Positions 35,899 to 44,787 of a stretch of 50,929 bases of DNA are shown one piece after another (within the stretch, counting starts at the first letter, position 1; every line of letters begins with the position of its first letter). The notes below the pieces were generated by a model. It did no database searches. It was given only the letters and a program-made list of their open reading frames with translations, and was not told the DNA's origin. This DNA is from JAGOMX01 sp041738135 (lineage in GTDB: Bacteria; Pseudomonadota; Alphaproteobacteria; JAGOMX01), in contig JBGSQK010000066.1 in assembly GCA_041738135.1 (NCBI GenBank), positions 1-50,929 of the forward strand, given 5' to 3'. Position numbers and translations under genes: made by a program.

Positions 35899-36165
35899 AT
35901 GGAAAACGTAAAAATAGAAATTTATACGAAACTCGGCTGCCCTTTTTGTGCAAGAGCAAAGGCCTTATTGCAGCATAAGGGCGTCAAATACCTAGAATTT
36001 GATGTGGGTAATGATCCGGTAAAGCGTGCGGATCTCGCTAAGATTTCCAACGGCAGCAAAACCGTCCCGCAAATATTCATAGACGGTCAGCACGTGGGTG
36101 GCTGTGACGATATACATGCCTTAGACCGCGCGGGTAAGCTTGATCTGTTGTTGAAAATCTCATGA
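35899..36165 (+). CDS. grxC: Glutaredoxin 3
   Basis: GrxC is a small glutathione-dependent disulphide reductase. The 88-residue protein has the dithiol site CPFC (Cys14, Cys17), the TVPQIFIDGQHVGG motif with the cis-Pro and GG glutathione-binding residues, and normal length. GGAGAGG precedes the start. Its stop overlaps the start of the DUF1178 gene by four bases (ATGA), a pairing seen often in alphaproteobacteria. Confidence 0.95.
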   Translation: MENVKIEIYTKLGCPFCARAKALLQHKGVKYLEFDVGNDPVKRADLAKISNGSKTVPQIFIDGQHVGGCDDIHALDRAGKLDLLLKIS

Positions 36166-36581
36166 TCTGCTTTAGCTTGCGTTGTTTTAATGGGCACGAG
36201 TATGACGCGTGGTTCCGCGACAGTGAGTCCTATGAAAAGCAGCAAGAAATGCATCTGGTAGCCTGCCCGCAATGTGGAGTTTGTGAGGTGAGTAAAGCTA
36301 TCATGGCGCCCAATCTGAAGTTGACATCAAAAAAATCTGACAACACTCCCTTGGTATCTCCTGAGCAGCAAGCAAAGCATAAGATTAGAGAATTAGTAAC
36401 CTATGTCATGGCCCATTTTGAAGATTTGGGCGAAAGCTTCCCTGAGGAAGCCCGCCGCATCCAAAATGGAGAAAGTGAGGCCAGAACTATCTATGGTCAG
36501 GCGACACTGGAGGAAGCAAAGGAACTTTTGGACGATGGCATAGAGATTTGCATCCTTCCAGATGTCCCCAGTGATGCTTAG
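36162..36581 (+). CDS. DUF1178 family protein
   Basis: This 139-residue protein has the DUF1178 layout: an N-terminal MICFSLRCFNGHEYDAWFRD, a CPQC pair with conserved VSKAIMAPNL, and a C-terminal GESEARTIYGQATLEEAKELLDDGI. The cysteines (Cys8, then CPQC) suggest a zinc ribbon. No biochemical role is known to me. It is coupled to grxC (four-base overlap) and its stop overlaps the convergent ubiG stop by four bases. Confidence 0.9.
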   Translation: MICFSLRCFNGHEYDAWFRDSESYEKQQEMHLVACPQCGVCEVSKAIMAPNLKLTSKKSDNTPLVSPEQQAKHKIRELVTYVMAHFEDLGESFPEEARRIQNGESEARTIYGQATLEEAKELLDDGIEICILPDVPSDA

Positions 36582-37309
36582 CTCTTTTTACCGACCAGCA
36601 TATAATTGACGCCATCTCGTGCTGATTGAATCCAAGTGCCGCGCAAAGGATCAAATAGGACGCCCGTATGTTGCAGCAGATCAACACCGTTCTGTTTTAA
36701 ACCTGAGTTGAGCTCGTCCGGTGTTACAAACTTATCCCATTGATGCGTTCCTTTCGGAACCCATCCCAAAATGTTTTCAGCAGCCACAATAGCTAGCAGA
36801 TACGATTTCCAAGTACGATTGATGGTGCTGAAAAAAATGAGGCCGTCCGGTTTTACCAGTTTGACGCAACTGGCGATAAATGATTGCACATCCACCACAT
36901 GTTCAACTATTTCCATGGCCAAGACCACATCATAAGTGCCAGTTAAATCTTCCGCGGTGGAAAAGCGATAGTCGATCTCAAGGCCCATTTGTTCCGCATG
37001 GGTTCTGGCTAGCTTAATATTTTCTTCTGTGGCATCCACTCCGGTAACCTGGGCTCCCATTCGAGCGATGGGTTCGGACAAAAGCCCTCCACCACAGCCA
37101 ATGTCGAGGATTCTTAAACCTTCCAGAGGTTTAGCTTTGTTCTCAGAATGGGAAAGATGAGTGCATATGTTATCCCTAATAAAAGCAAGCCTTAGGGGGT
37201 TGAGTTGATGTAAGGCTTTGTAGGGGCCGGCTTCATCCCACCACGTAGCTGCAAGGGTGCGAAAATGTTCAATTTCTTTTTGGTCTATAGAGCTGTTGGT
37301 TTTAGACAT
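36578..37309 (-). CDS. ubiG: Ubiquinone biosynthesis O-methyltransferase
   Basis: UbiG performs both O-methylation steps of ubiquinone synthesis. The 243-residue protein has the SAM-binding motif ILDIGCGGGLLSEP, the acidic loop GVDATEENI, and the UbiG-typical WWDEAGPYKALHQLNPLRLAFI N-terminus and STINRTWKSYLLAIVAAENILGWVPKGTH stretch. Length is normal. It faces lysC on the other strand across a palindromic repeat, an arrangement seen in many alphaproteobacteria. Confidence 0.95.
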   Translation of the reverse strand: MSKTNSSIDQKEIEHFRTLAATWWDEAGPYKALHQLNPLRLAFIRDNICTHLSHSENKAKPLEGLRILDIGCGGGLLSEPIARMGAQVTGVDATEENIKLARTHAEQMGLEIDYRFSTAEDLTGTYDVVLAMEIVEHVVDVQSFIASCVKLVKPDGLIFFSTINRTWKSYLLAIVAAENILGWVPKGTHQWDKFVTPDELNSGLKQNGVDLLQHTGVLFDPLRGTWIQSARDGVNYMLVGKKS

Positions 37310-37359
37310 GATAATCCTTTATTCATCTTTTCAGTGATCGATATCATTTCAAAACCTTT

Positions 37360-37491
37360 TTTACCTCTCCCCTTGTGGGAGAGGTCCGAAGCGCAGCGTA
37401 GGGGTGAGGGGTCTTACAAGCCGCTTCTGGACTGCGGCAGAAACCCCTCACCCGGCCTACGGCCGACCTCTCCCACAAGGGGAGAGGTGAA
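37360..37491. repeat. Palindromic repeat, CCTCTCCC..GGGAGAGG family, copy 2
   Basis: The same arms as at 30471-30593 (ACCTCTCCCCTTGTGGGAG and GGGGTGAGGGG with their inverted partners), here as 37360-37412 against 37443-37491. The middle differs and has its own GCCGC/GCGGC stem. It sits in the ubiG/lysC divergent spacer, so it lies in the leader or promoter area of one or both genes. Confidence 0.85.
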
Positions 37492-37629
37492 TTTAAACAT
37501 CCATAGCGGAAATTTTGAAATGACTTCTGATCCTAACTTATCAAATAATGAATGCAATGTATCGAGATTTTCTTGCTGAAAATTGAAATAAAGGGTATGA
37601 ATGAGGGAAATAAATACAGATATGAACCT

Positions 37630-38850
37630 ATGACACTCATCGTACAGAAATTTGGCGGTACGTCTCTTGCGAATGTTGATCGTATCAAGAGCGTTGCGCA
37701 GCGAGTCATCGCAGAAATAGAACAGGGCCATCAGGTGGTTGTGGTGGTTTCCGCCATGGCGGGTGTGACGAACCAGCTGGTGGGCTGGTCTCACCAATGC
37801 GTGGATCATCATATGACACCTTCGGAATACGATGTGGTTGTATCTTCTGGCGAACAGGTAACAGCAGGTCTCATGGCTCTTGCGTTGAATGATTTGGGTA
37901 TTAAGTCCAGGTCATGGCTTTCTTGGCAGATCCCCATAAAGACTGACCATCATCATAAGAATGCCCAGATTCTGAGTATGGACACAAAAGTTATACAAGA
38001 TTCATTGAGCAAAGGCGAAGTAGCTATTGTTGCAGGGTTTCAAGGGTTAACCCCAGATGGTCGTATTTCTACCGTAGGCCGTGGTGGCTCCGATTATACG
38101 GCCGTGGCTATAGCTGTGGCCATGAAGGCAACTCGTTGTGACATTTATACGGATGTGGATGGTGTGTTTACTGCCGATCCACGGCTTATTACTAATGCCA
38201 GAAAGTTGGATCACTTATCTTATCAAGACACGCTTGATCTTGCGGGTAGGGGCGCAAAAGTTTTACAGCCTCAATCGGTTGAGTCTGCCCAAAAGGGACA
38301 TGTGCCCTTACGCGTGTTGTCGAGCTTTAACAATAACGAAGGCACGGTTATCAGTAATCTCTCCCATAAGGGGGCGTTCCTCGGCATAACCAGTCGTCGT
38401 GATCGCGCCATGTTCGTTCTAGAACTCAAGGGCGATGCGGATGCTATCAGTAAGCAAATTCAAAAAATTCTTATAGAGTCTTCCATAGAGATTGATTACA
38501 GCTGTCGCTTCGAACCGGTTGGTCAGACATTGACCATACTGGTGGCCAAAGATGATCAAGAGGATGCGGAGGCCCGATTAAATGCTTATGCACAAGGAAA
38601 GATTGTTAGCAAAACCATCTATTCGAAAGTAGCGCAAGTGGCTGTGGTAGGTCAAATTGAACGAAAATCCCAAGAGATCCAGACCAAAATCAAAAGTATA
38701 TTAGACGAACTTGACATATCCATTTATCAAATGAATGTGGATGATCGATCAGTCAGCTTACTTTTGTCTTCGGAAAAGATGGAAGAAGTGGTCAAGGCTT
38801 TGCATAACGTTTTTATTTTACAACAACCCCTTATTAAGGAAGTGGCTTAG
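37630..38850 (+). CDS. lysC: Aspartate kinase
   Basis: LysC phosphorylates aspartate, the first step to lysine (and diaminopimelate), methionine and threonine. From ATG 37630 it has 406 residues, begins with the family motif IVQKFGGTSLANVDR, carries VVVVSAMAGVTNQL, TVGRGGSDYTAVAIA and DVDGVFTADPR, and has two C-terminal ACT domains for feedback control (about 265-400). ATGs upstream at 37597 and earlier would add residues not usual for the family; none has a well-spaced ribosome site, so the start is somewhat uncertain. Confidence 0.93.
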   Translation: MTLIVQKFGGTSLANVDRIKSVAQRVIAEIEQGHQVVVVVSAMAGVTNQLVGWSHQCVDHHMTPSEYDVVVSSGEQVTAGLMALALNDLGIKSRSWLSWQIPIKTDHHHKNAQILSMDTKVIQDSLSKGEVAIVAGFQGLTPDGRISTVGRGGSDYTAVAIAVAMKATRCDIYTDVDGVFTADPRLITNARKLDHLSYQDTLDLAGRGAKVLQPQSVESAQKGHVPLRVLSSFNNNEGTVISNLSHKGAFLGITSRRDRAMFVLELKGDADAISKQIQKILIESSIEIDYSCRFEPVGQTLTILVAKDDQEDAEARLNAYAQGKIVSKTIYSKVAQVAVVGQIERKSQEIQTKIKSILDELDISIYQMNVDDRSVSLLLSSEKMEEVVKALHNVFILQQPLIKEVA

Positions 38851-38856
38851 TTTATC

Positions 38857-39891
38857 ATGAATAATTTATCTCATTTAAATGCCTTGTGGCAACGTGGACG
38901 TGATTTTTTAGGAACTGAATACGCGATTCTTGGCGGTGCCATGACGTGGGTTTCTGAGAGAAACCTAGTTTCAGCCATTTCCAATGCAGGTGGCTTTGGT
39001 GTGATCGCGTGTGGTGCCATGCCGCCAGAAATTCTGCAAAAAGAAATAGAAGCCACAAAGCTTCTTACATCTAAACCTTTTGGTGTTAATTTGATTACCA
39101 TGCATCCGCAATTGGAGAAATTGGCGGGGATTTGCATTGAGCAGAAAGTAGGGCATGTGGTTTTAGCGGGTGGATTGCCGCCTGCTGTGGTTATATCCCA
39201 ATTGAAAGCAGCTGGCGTTAAAGTTATTTGTTTTACACCCACCCTAGGTTTGGCTAAAAAATTGATCCGTATGGGTGCTGATGCTCTGGTGATTGAGGGC
39301 ATGGAAGCTGGCGGCCATATCGGACCCGTCTCTACAACAGTACTAGCACAAGAAATTCTACCCCATATTCACGACGTGCCAGTATTTGTTGCGGGTGGTA
39401 TTGGCAGAGGTGAGACTATGGTGTCTTATTTGGAAATGGGTGCTTCCGGTTGTCAATTGGGTACGCGTTTTGTGTGTGCCAATGAATGCATTGCGCATGA
39501 GAAATTCAAACAAGCTTTCATAAGAGCACCAGCCCGTGAAGCTGTGCTCTCACCGCAATTGGATGCGCGATTTCCCGTAATACCCGTAAGGGCGCTCGCT
39601 AATGAAGGCGTAAAGAAGTTTATGGAAACACAGAAGCGTGTTATAGATGAATTTGATAAAGGGCTGTTAACTCAAATAGAAGCACAACTTGAGATTGAGC
39701 ACTATTGGGCAGGGGCATTACGCCGCGCAGTCATCGACGGGGACGTGGAAGGGGGATCTGTGATGGCTGGCCAAAGTGTTGGGCTTGTCACTAGAGAGCA
39801 AAGCACAGCGGAAATTATTTCCGAGTTGCTTGAGCAGGCATGCAATCTTCTTTCTAACCGTCAAAGAGGTGAAACTAGCAAGGTAGCATAG
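38857..39891 (+). CDS. Nitronate monooxygenase-like flavoprotein (NPD family)
   Basis: This FMN-binding TIM-barrel enzyme oxidises nitronates or acts as an enoyl reductase-like protein. The 344-residue product has GGAMTWVSERNLVSAISNAGGFG, GVNLIT, the catalytic-region EGMEAGGHIGP and the FMN phosphate-binding stretch VFVAGGIGRGE..LEMGASGCQLGTRF. It lies between lysC and ptsP, where most alphaproteobacteria have no gene, starts seven bases after lysC, and its stop overlaps the GTG of ptsP. FabK-type enoyl-ACP reductase is a possible alternative. Confidence 0.87.
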   Translation: MNNLSHLNALWQRGRDFLGTEYAILGGAMTWVSERNLVSAISNAGGFGVIACGAMPPEILQKEIEATKLLTSKPFGVNLITMHPQLEKLAGICIEQKVGHVVLAGGLPPAVVISQLKAAGVKVICFTPTLGLAKKLIRMGADALVIEGMEAGGHIGPVSTTVLAQEILPHIHDVPVFVAGGIGRGETMVSYLEMGASGCQLGTRFVCANECIAHEKFKQAFIRAPAREAVLSPQLDARFPVIPVRALANEGVKKFMETQKRVIDEFDKGLLTQIEAQLEIEHYWAGALRRAVIDGDVEGGSVMAGQSVGLVTREQSTAEIISELLEQACNLLSNRQRGETSKVA

Positions 39892-42170
39892 TGCAGGTAA
39901 ATGATATTGCAAATCTGACTGACCACACACGGCTCTTACGCCGTTTGCGGGAGGTATTAGGTGGATCCAACCTTACGGCTCAGGAAAAACTTGATCAGCT
40001 GGTTCATATTATTTCCAATGAAATGCACAGTGAGGTTTGTTCTGTCTATATAAAAAGCACGGGCAATGTGCTGATTCTATTTGCCACGGAGGGTCTGAAT
40101 CCACTGGCCGTTCATTATACTCGACTACGCGTCGGCGAAGGTGTGGTAGGCGACGTAGCAGCCAATGCAAGACCATTGGTTCTATCTGATATTAAATCCC
40201 ATCCTAACTTTGCGTACAAACCCGAAACAGGCGAGGAAAGTTTACAAGGCTTTTTAGGCGTCCCCATATGTAGGGGCGGACGAGTGCTTGGTGTGTTAGT
40301 GCTCCAAACAAAAGGAAAACGATATTATTCCTACGAAGATGTGGATCTTATGCAAACCGTTTCCATGGTTATTGCTGAACTCATCTCATCGCGCGAATTT
40401 CTACCCTTAGAACAATTTGGTGTCGAGGAAGGCATTTCATGGTTACCCACAGAACTCTCTGGATTTAGCCTGAATGCCGGCATAGCCAAGGGAACGGCTG
40501 TGTTTCACCACGTATTTCCTTTATTCAGCAAGAAATTAGCTGCCAACCTGCACAGTGAAAAGAAAAGACTGCATAAGTCTTTGGTTGCTATGCAGGTTTC
40601 CTTGAAAAGCTTATTTTCTCGAGATGATTTGCAAAAAGAAGGCGATCACAGAGAGATCTTTGAAGTATACAGAATGCTTGCATTTGACCGAGGGTGGCAA
40701 CATCGTCTCAACCAAGCCATCGAGCAGGGACTTTCGGCAGAAGCTGCTGTGGAAAAAGTCTTAAACGACATGAAGAGAATGATGAGTAAAACGGGGGATG
40801 CCTTTTGGCATGCTCGCCTGGTTGACTTTGAGGATTTAAGCGGACGTCTTTTGCAATATCTTTCTGGTCATATGCATAAAAACGTAGCTCTTCAAAGGGA
40901 TGAGAGAATCATTTTGGTAGCACGCAGTATGGGGCCAGCCGAATTGATGGATTACGAAAAAGGCAGTGTAGCAGGTTTAGTGATTGAAGACGGCATGCAG
41001 TCTGCCCATGTGGCCATTGTTGCAAGGGCCTTAGATATACCTGTGGTCGCAAAAGTGCCCGGCATTTTGCTTAAGGTGGAGCCTGGGGATCAATTAATCG
41101 TTGATGGAGATCGGGGAAAAGTAATGGTGAGGCCTGGTGGCCAGCTCCTGGGCAAATACGAGGCAAAGATGGTTTCCCGACAAAGAGCCATTGAAAAGAT
41201 TCAATCGGTCATCACCGAGCCCGCCATTACCAAAGATGGATTCAAAATAACCTTAAGGCTAAACGCTGGTCTGCCCATGGACGTTGATCGTATTGATCCC
41301 CTGGGTCTGGAAGGCGTTGGTCTCTATCGCACAGAAATACCGTTCATGTTGGAAAGTTCTTTGCCCAATGTGCAAACGCAGAAATCTCTTTATAAAGAAA
41401 TTCTGAATAAAGCCAAGGGCTTGCCCGTTATTTTCAGAACGTTGGATATAGGTGGCGATAAACTTGTTCCGTATCTGGAAATGCCTAAGGCAGAAAACCC
41501 AGCCATGGGCTGGAGAGCCGTTAGAATCAGTCTAGATAGGCCAGCATTATTCAGGTTCCAAATCAGGGCCCTGTTACAGGCGGCGGCTGGTGAAAATTTA
41601 TTTATCATGATTCCCATGGTCACGACCGCCAATGAATTTATCAAAGCGAGGAAATTAATTGATCAGGAGGTAAGCCAAGCTACTACTAAGGGTGAGGTAA
41701 TGCCCCTATCCATTCAAGTGGGAAGCATGCTCGAAGTGCCGTCCCTTGCTTACGAGCTAAATACATTGTTGCCACAGGTAGATTTTTTGTCAGTGGGTAC
41801 AAATGACTTGCTTCAATTTTTCTTTGCAACGGACAGAAGTAATTTGCTTCTTAACAAGCTATACGATCCAATTTCTTCAGGGTTTCTGAATTTTTTAAGA
41901 AATATTCTAGAGGCCTGCGAGAAAGAAAAAGTCCCTTTACATATATGCGGAGAGTTAGCTTCATTTCCTGAGGAGGCTATGGTTTTACTAGGCTTAGGTT
42001 TTAATTCCTTATCCATAGCAGCCGCGTCTGTGGGAAGGATAAAGTTGATGATTCGCAGTCTCCATTTAAAGGACTTTCAACTATATCTCAATCGCTTACT
42101 AAGCAAATCTTCCAGCAATATTCGCCATGAATGTCAGGCATACGCTCACGACCATAACATAACTCTTTAA
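39891..42170 (+). CDS. ptsP: Phosphoenolpyruvate-protein phosphotransferase of the nitrogen PTS
   Basis: EI-Ntr takes phosphate from PEP and passes it to NPr, a regulatory cascade that senses nitrogen and affects potassium uptake and stress. The 759-residue protein has an N-terminal GAF domain (about 20-165), then the PTS EI region: the phospho-His in GMQSAHVAIVARALDIP (His373) and the PEP-binding barrel with LYRTEIPFM, RTLDIGGDK, GWRAVRISL, SVGTNDLLQFFFATDR and the C-terminal CGELAS. It starts at GTG 39891, sharing a base with the previous stop. NPr and EIIA-Ntr are not in this window. Confidence 0.95.
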   Translation: MQVNDIANLTDHTRLLRRLREVLGGSNLTAQEKLDQLVHIISNEMHSEVCSVYIKSTGNVLILFATEGLNPLAVHYTRLRVGEGVVGDVAANARPLVLSDIKSHPNFAYKPETGEESLQGFLGVPICRGGRVLGVLVLQTKGKRYYSYEDVDLMQTVSMVIAELISSREFLPLEQFGVEEGISWLPTELSGFSLNAGIAKGTAVFHHVFPLFSKKLAANLHSEKKRLHKSLVAMQVSLKSLFSRDDLQKEGDHREIFEVYRMLAFDRGWQHRLNQAIEQGLSAEAAVEKVLNDMKRMMSKTGDAFWHARLVDFEDLSGRLLQYLSGHMHKNVALQRDERIILVARSMGPAELMDYEKGSVAGLVIEDGMQSAHVAIVARALDIPVVAKVPGILLKVEPGDQLIVDGDRGKVMVRPGGQLLGKYEAKMVSRQRAIEKIQSVITEPAITKDGFKITLRLNAGLPMDVDRIDPLGLEGVGLYRTEIPFMLESSLPNVQTQKSLYKEILNKAKGLPVIFRTLDIGGDKLVPYLEMPKAENPAMGWRAVRISLDRPALFRFQIRALLQAAAGENLFIMIPMVTTANEFIKARKLIDQEVSQATTKGEVMPLSIQVGSMLEVPSLAYELNTLLPQVDFLSVGTNDLLQFFFATDRSNLLLNKLYDPISSGFLNFLRNILEACEKEKVPLHICGELASFPEEAMVLLGLGFNSLSIAAASVGRIKLMIRSLHLKDFQLYLNRLLSKSSSNIRHECQAYAHDHNITL

Positions 42171-42303
42171 CGCTTGTTAGTTTTTCTTGCGTAGATGCAA
42201 TTTATGTTTAATAATAGGTCGATTCGTGATGGTTCTTTCTCTTTTATCAAGGGCGCGAACCAAAAAATTCGAAGACTCAATAAAAGTAAAGGCAGGTCAC
42301 TAC

Positions 42304-43272
42304 ATGCCCAGAGCAGCTCTAAAACAGACAGAATATATCATTGATGATTTTCAGACTAATCTTGAAGACAATCAAGATACGGTTGGGTCGATTCTTAGAT
42401 CGTCGCGTCTTGCGCGTGGTGAAGCACTGGAAAAAGTGTCACGATCTTTAAGAATTTCGGAAGTTTATCTAGTTGCATTAGAAGATGATAATCGGGCGCG
42501 AATGCCTGAACTTGTCTACACCATTGGGTTTTTGAAGACATATGCACTTTATTTAGGTCTTAATGCTGAAAGCATGGTGAATAAGTTTAAAGAGCAATTT
42601 ACGCAAAGTATTAGGGAAGAAACTCTCGTTTTTCCTGCTCCGGCTGCCGAAAGAAGCATTCCCACCTCTACCTTAGTTACCATATCAACTGCTTTAGCTA
42701 TGTTAATTATTGTGTCATGGCTCTACTTAAAGCCAAATAAAGAAGTAATTGATGAATTTCAGCATTTGTCACCGGTTGTGACTGAAGACTTAACCGCAGA
42801 GGGTGTATCATCTCAGGATGTGAAGGCGCTTGAAGAAAAAATTGAGGCTATAGATAAAGTCGAGCCTGTGGAAACGCCGGTAGTTCTGGAAGAAAAAAAT
42901 GCTTACTCCCAAGCTTATCCCATATTTCCCATTCCAGATACCCGTCCTTATGAAGAAACCAGAGCTGCAAAAATCAAGATCCAAGCCAATAATATTTACT
43001 TGGGCGAAGGCAAAAGTTTTATCATTCTGGCCAAAGACGAAAGTTGGGTCGAAGTGAAAAACAACAAAGGACAAGTTCTGCTGAGTAAGACCCTTAAGGC
43101 CGGAGAGTCACAAGAATTAGAAGCTCAGCCAAGTTTGGTCTTCTCCACAGGCAATGCTGGTGGTATTTCATTTTATGTAAATGGGAAATATTACGAAGGG
43201 CTGGGCAAGGCTGGTGAAATCTTGCGAGGCAAGAGCATTCATTTTTCTCAGGAGCCTGCGGAAGTTGAGTAG
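42304..43272 (+). CDS. RodZ-like HTH/DUF4115 membrane protein
   Basis: RodZ-type proteins link the MreB skeleton to the membrane and shape the cell. From ATG 42304 the 322-residue protein has an N-terminal HTH_25 domain (TVGSILRSSRLARGEALEKVSRSLRI, about 26-100), one membrane segment (about 123-142) and a periplasmic DUF4115 domain (IKIQANNIYLGEGKSFIILAKDESWVEV through ISFYVNG). AAAGGCAGG upstream favours 42304; ATG 42229 would give a longer N-terminus. Between ptsP and hisS it may be cotranscribed with ptsP. Whether it binds MreB is not shown by the sequence. Confidence 0.8.
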   Translation: MPRAALKQTEYIIDDFQTNLEDNQDTVGSILRSSRLARGEALEKVSRSLRISEVYLVALEDDNRARMPELVYTIGFLKTYALYLGLNAESMVNKFKEQFTQSIREETLVFPAPAAERSIPTSTLVTISTALAMLIIVSWLYLKPNKEVIDEFQHLSPVVTEDLTAEGVSSQDVKALEEKIEAIDKVEPVETPVVLEEKNAYSQAYPIFPIPDTRPYEETRAAKIKIQANNIYLGEGKSFIILAKDESWVEVKNNKGQVLLSKTLKAGESQELEAQPSLVFSTGNAGGISFYVNGKYYEGLGKAGEILRGKSIHFSQEPAEVE

Positions 43273-43302
43273 TTAATTATCTAACTCATTATTTGTCACC
43301 TT

Positions 43303-43424
43303 TTGCATTCCCGCGAAGGCGGGAATCCAGAGCAAAAGTGCGGCGCAGCCGCTTCAATATAGGCTATTTTGAGTCGCGATGCTCCACTTCTTGTGCTGGA
43401 TACCCGCCTTCGCGGGTATGACAA
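43303..43424. repeat. Palindromic repeat, CCCGCGAAGGCGGG family
   Basis: The left unit (CATTCCCGCGAAGGCGGGAA, 43306-43325) and the right unit (ATACCCGCCTTCGCGGGTAT, 43400-43419) are each hairpins and are inverted to each other, with imperfect pairing continuing inward. This is a well-known bacterial intergenic repeat type. It lies between the RodZ-like gene and hisS, and may act as a terminator or RNA-stability element. Confidence 0.85.
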
Positions 43425-43514
43425 CGGTGGATGAATTTATGAAGCAATGTATGATATAAAGCATTTAATTTTCTATAAGTACTGGCTTTTTGACGCAGAA
43501 CTATGTAATAAAAT

Positions 43515-44774
43515 ATGAGTAAACATTGTATGGAGACTTTTGTGTTTCAACCTGTGCGCGGTACGCGCGATTTACTGCCTGACGTATGCCAGAAATTTCG
43601 TTCAATTTTAGATGCAGCCTACGGTGTGCTTAAATGCTATGGCTATGAAGAGATCGAAACGCCTCTGTTTGAGTTTGCACCCGTGTTCAGACATATGGGT
43701 GAGACATCGGATGTGGTGACCAAAGAGACCTATACCTTTATGGATAGGGGCGAGCAAGAAATCACCTTAAGACCAGAAGGCACGGCTGGTGTGGTAAGGG
43801 CAGTCATTTCTAATGGTCTGACTCAAGAAATTCCCTTAAAATATTACTATAGTGGCCCCATGTTTCGCTATGAGCGCCCCCAGAAAGGCCGTTACAGGCA
43901 GTTTTACCAATTGGGGGCCGAGCTTCTGGGTGTCCAGCAAAACCTGGCCGACATAGAAGTCATTTCTATGTGTCATCAAATCTTACAGGCTTTAAAGCTA
44001 GATGGTGATGTGACCCTCGAATTAAATAGTCTTGGGGACACGGAAAGTCGGGATGCATATCGGGCAGCATTGATTGCTTACCTCAAAGATCATCAGAGTT
44101 CTTTGTCTGAGGACAGCATCCGTCGTTTGGACTCAAATCCTTTGCGTATTCTTGATAGCAAGGACGAGACAGATATTAAAATAGTGACCAATGCTCCCTT
44201 ATACAGGGATTACTTAAACTCAGCATCGGAAGATTTTTTTGCTGGTGTGCTGGAAGGTCTTGATCTTTTAGGCATAAAGTATGTTTTGAATTATCGAATC
44301 GTTCGCGGTCTTGACTATTACTGCCATACCACCTTTGAGTTCACATCAAATGCACTGGGGGCACAAGGAGCCGTTTGCGCCGGTGGTCGATATGACAGTC
44401 TCGTTCAGCAAATGGGCGGACCTCCGATGCCGGGCGTGGGTTGGGCAGCAGGGCTTGATCGGTTGCTATTGCTGAGCCAACTGGAGCCATTACAAATACG
44501 TCCCGTAACTCTTGTTCCTTTAGGAGAACAAGCGGAACAAAGGGCTATAACTTTGAGTTATCAACTGCGTCAGCAAGGCATTGCAACGGATTTGGGCTAT
44601 TCTGGCTCGCTTACAAAACGGTTAAAACGAGCCAATAAGCAGAACGCCCAGTTTGCCGTTATTTTTGGTGATGATGAAATGGCCGCTGGCCAAGTAACTG
44701 TTAGAAATCTTGACAATGGCGAGCAACAGACTATAAATATGGACGCTCTCGTTCCATTTTTACAAAGCTTATGA
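43515..44774 (+). CDS. hisS: Histidyl-tRNA synthetase
   Basis: HisRS charges tRNA-His. The 419-residue class II enzyme has motif 1 (YGYEEIETPLFE), motif 2 (YYYSGPMFRYERPQKGRYRQFYQLGAELLG), the histidine-specific RGLDYYCHTTFEF, the motif 3 region (MPGVGWAAGLDRLLLL) and a C-terminal anticodon-binding domain. The start may be ATG 43515 or ATG 43530 (residue 6); neither has a clear ribosome site. It is followed 13 bases later by prfA. Confidence 0.96.
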   Translation: MSKHCMETFVFQPVRGTRDLLPDVCQKFRSILDAAYGVLKCYGYEEIETPLFEFAPVFRHMGETSDVVTKETYTFMDRGEQEITLRPEGTAGVVRAVISNGLTQEIPLKYYYSGPMFRYERPQKGRYRQFYQLGAELLGVQQNLADIEVISMCHQILQALKLDGDVTLELNSLGDTESRDAYRAALIAYLKDHQSSLSEDSIRRLDSNPLRILDSKDETDIKIVTNAPLYRDYLNSASEDFFAGVLEGLDLLGIKYVLNYRIVRGLDYYCHTTFEFTSNALGAQGAVCAGGRYDSLVQQMGGPPMPGVGWAAGLDRLLLLSQLEPLQIRPVTLVPLGEQAEQRAITLSYQLRQQGIATDLGYSGSLTKRLKRANKQNAQFAVIFGDDEMAAGQVTVRNLDNGEQQTINMDALVPFLQSL

Positions 44775-44787
44775 AAGAGTATCTCCC

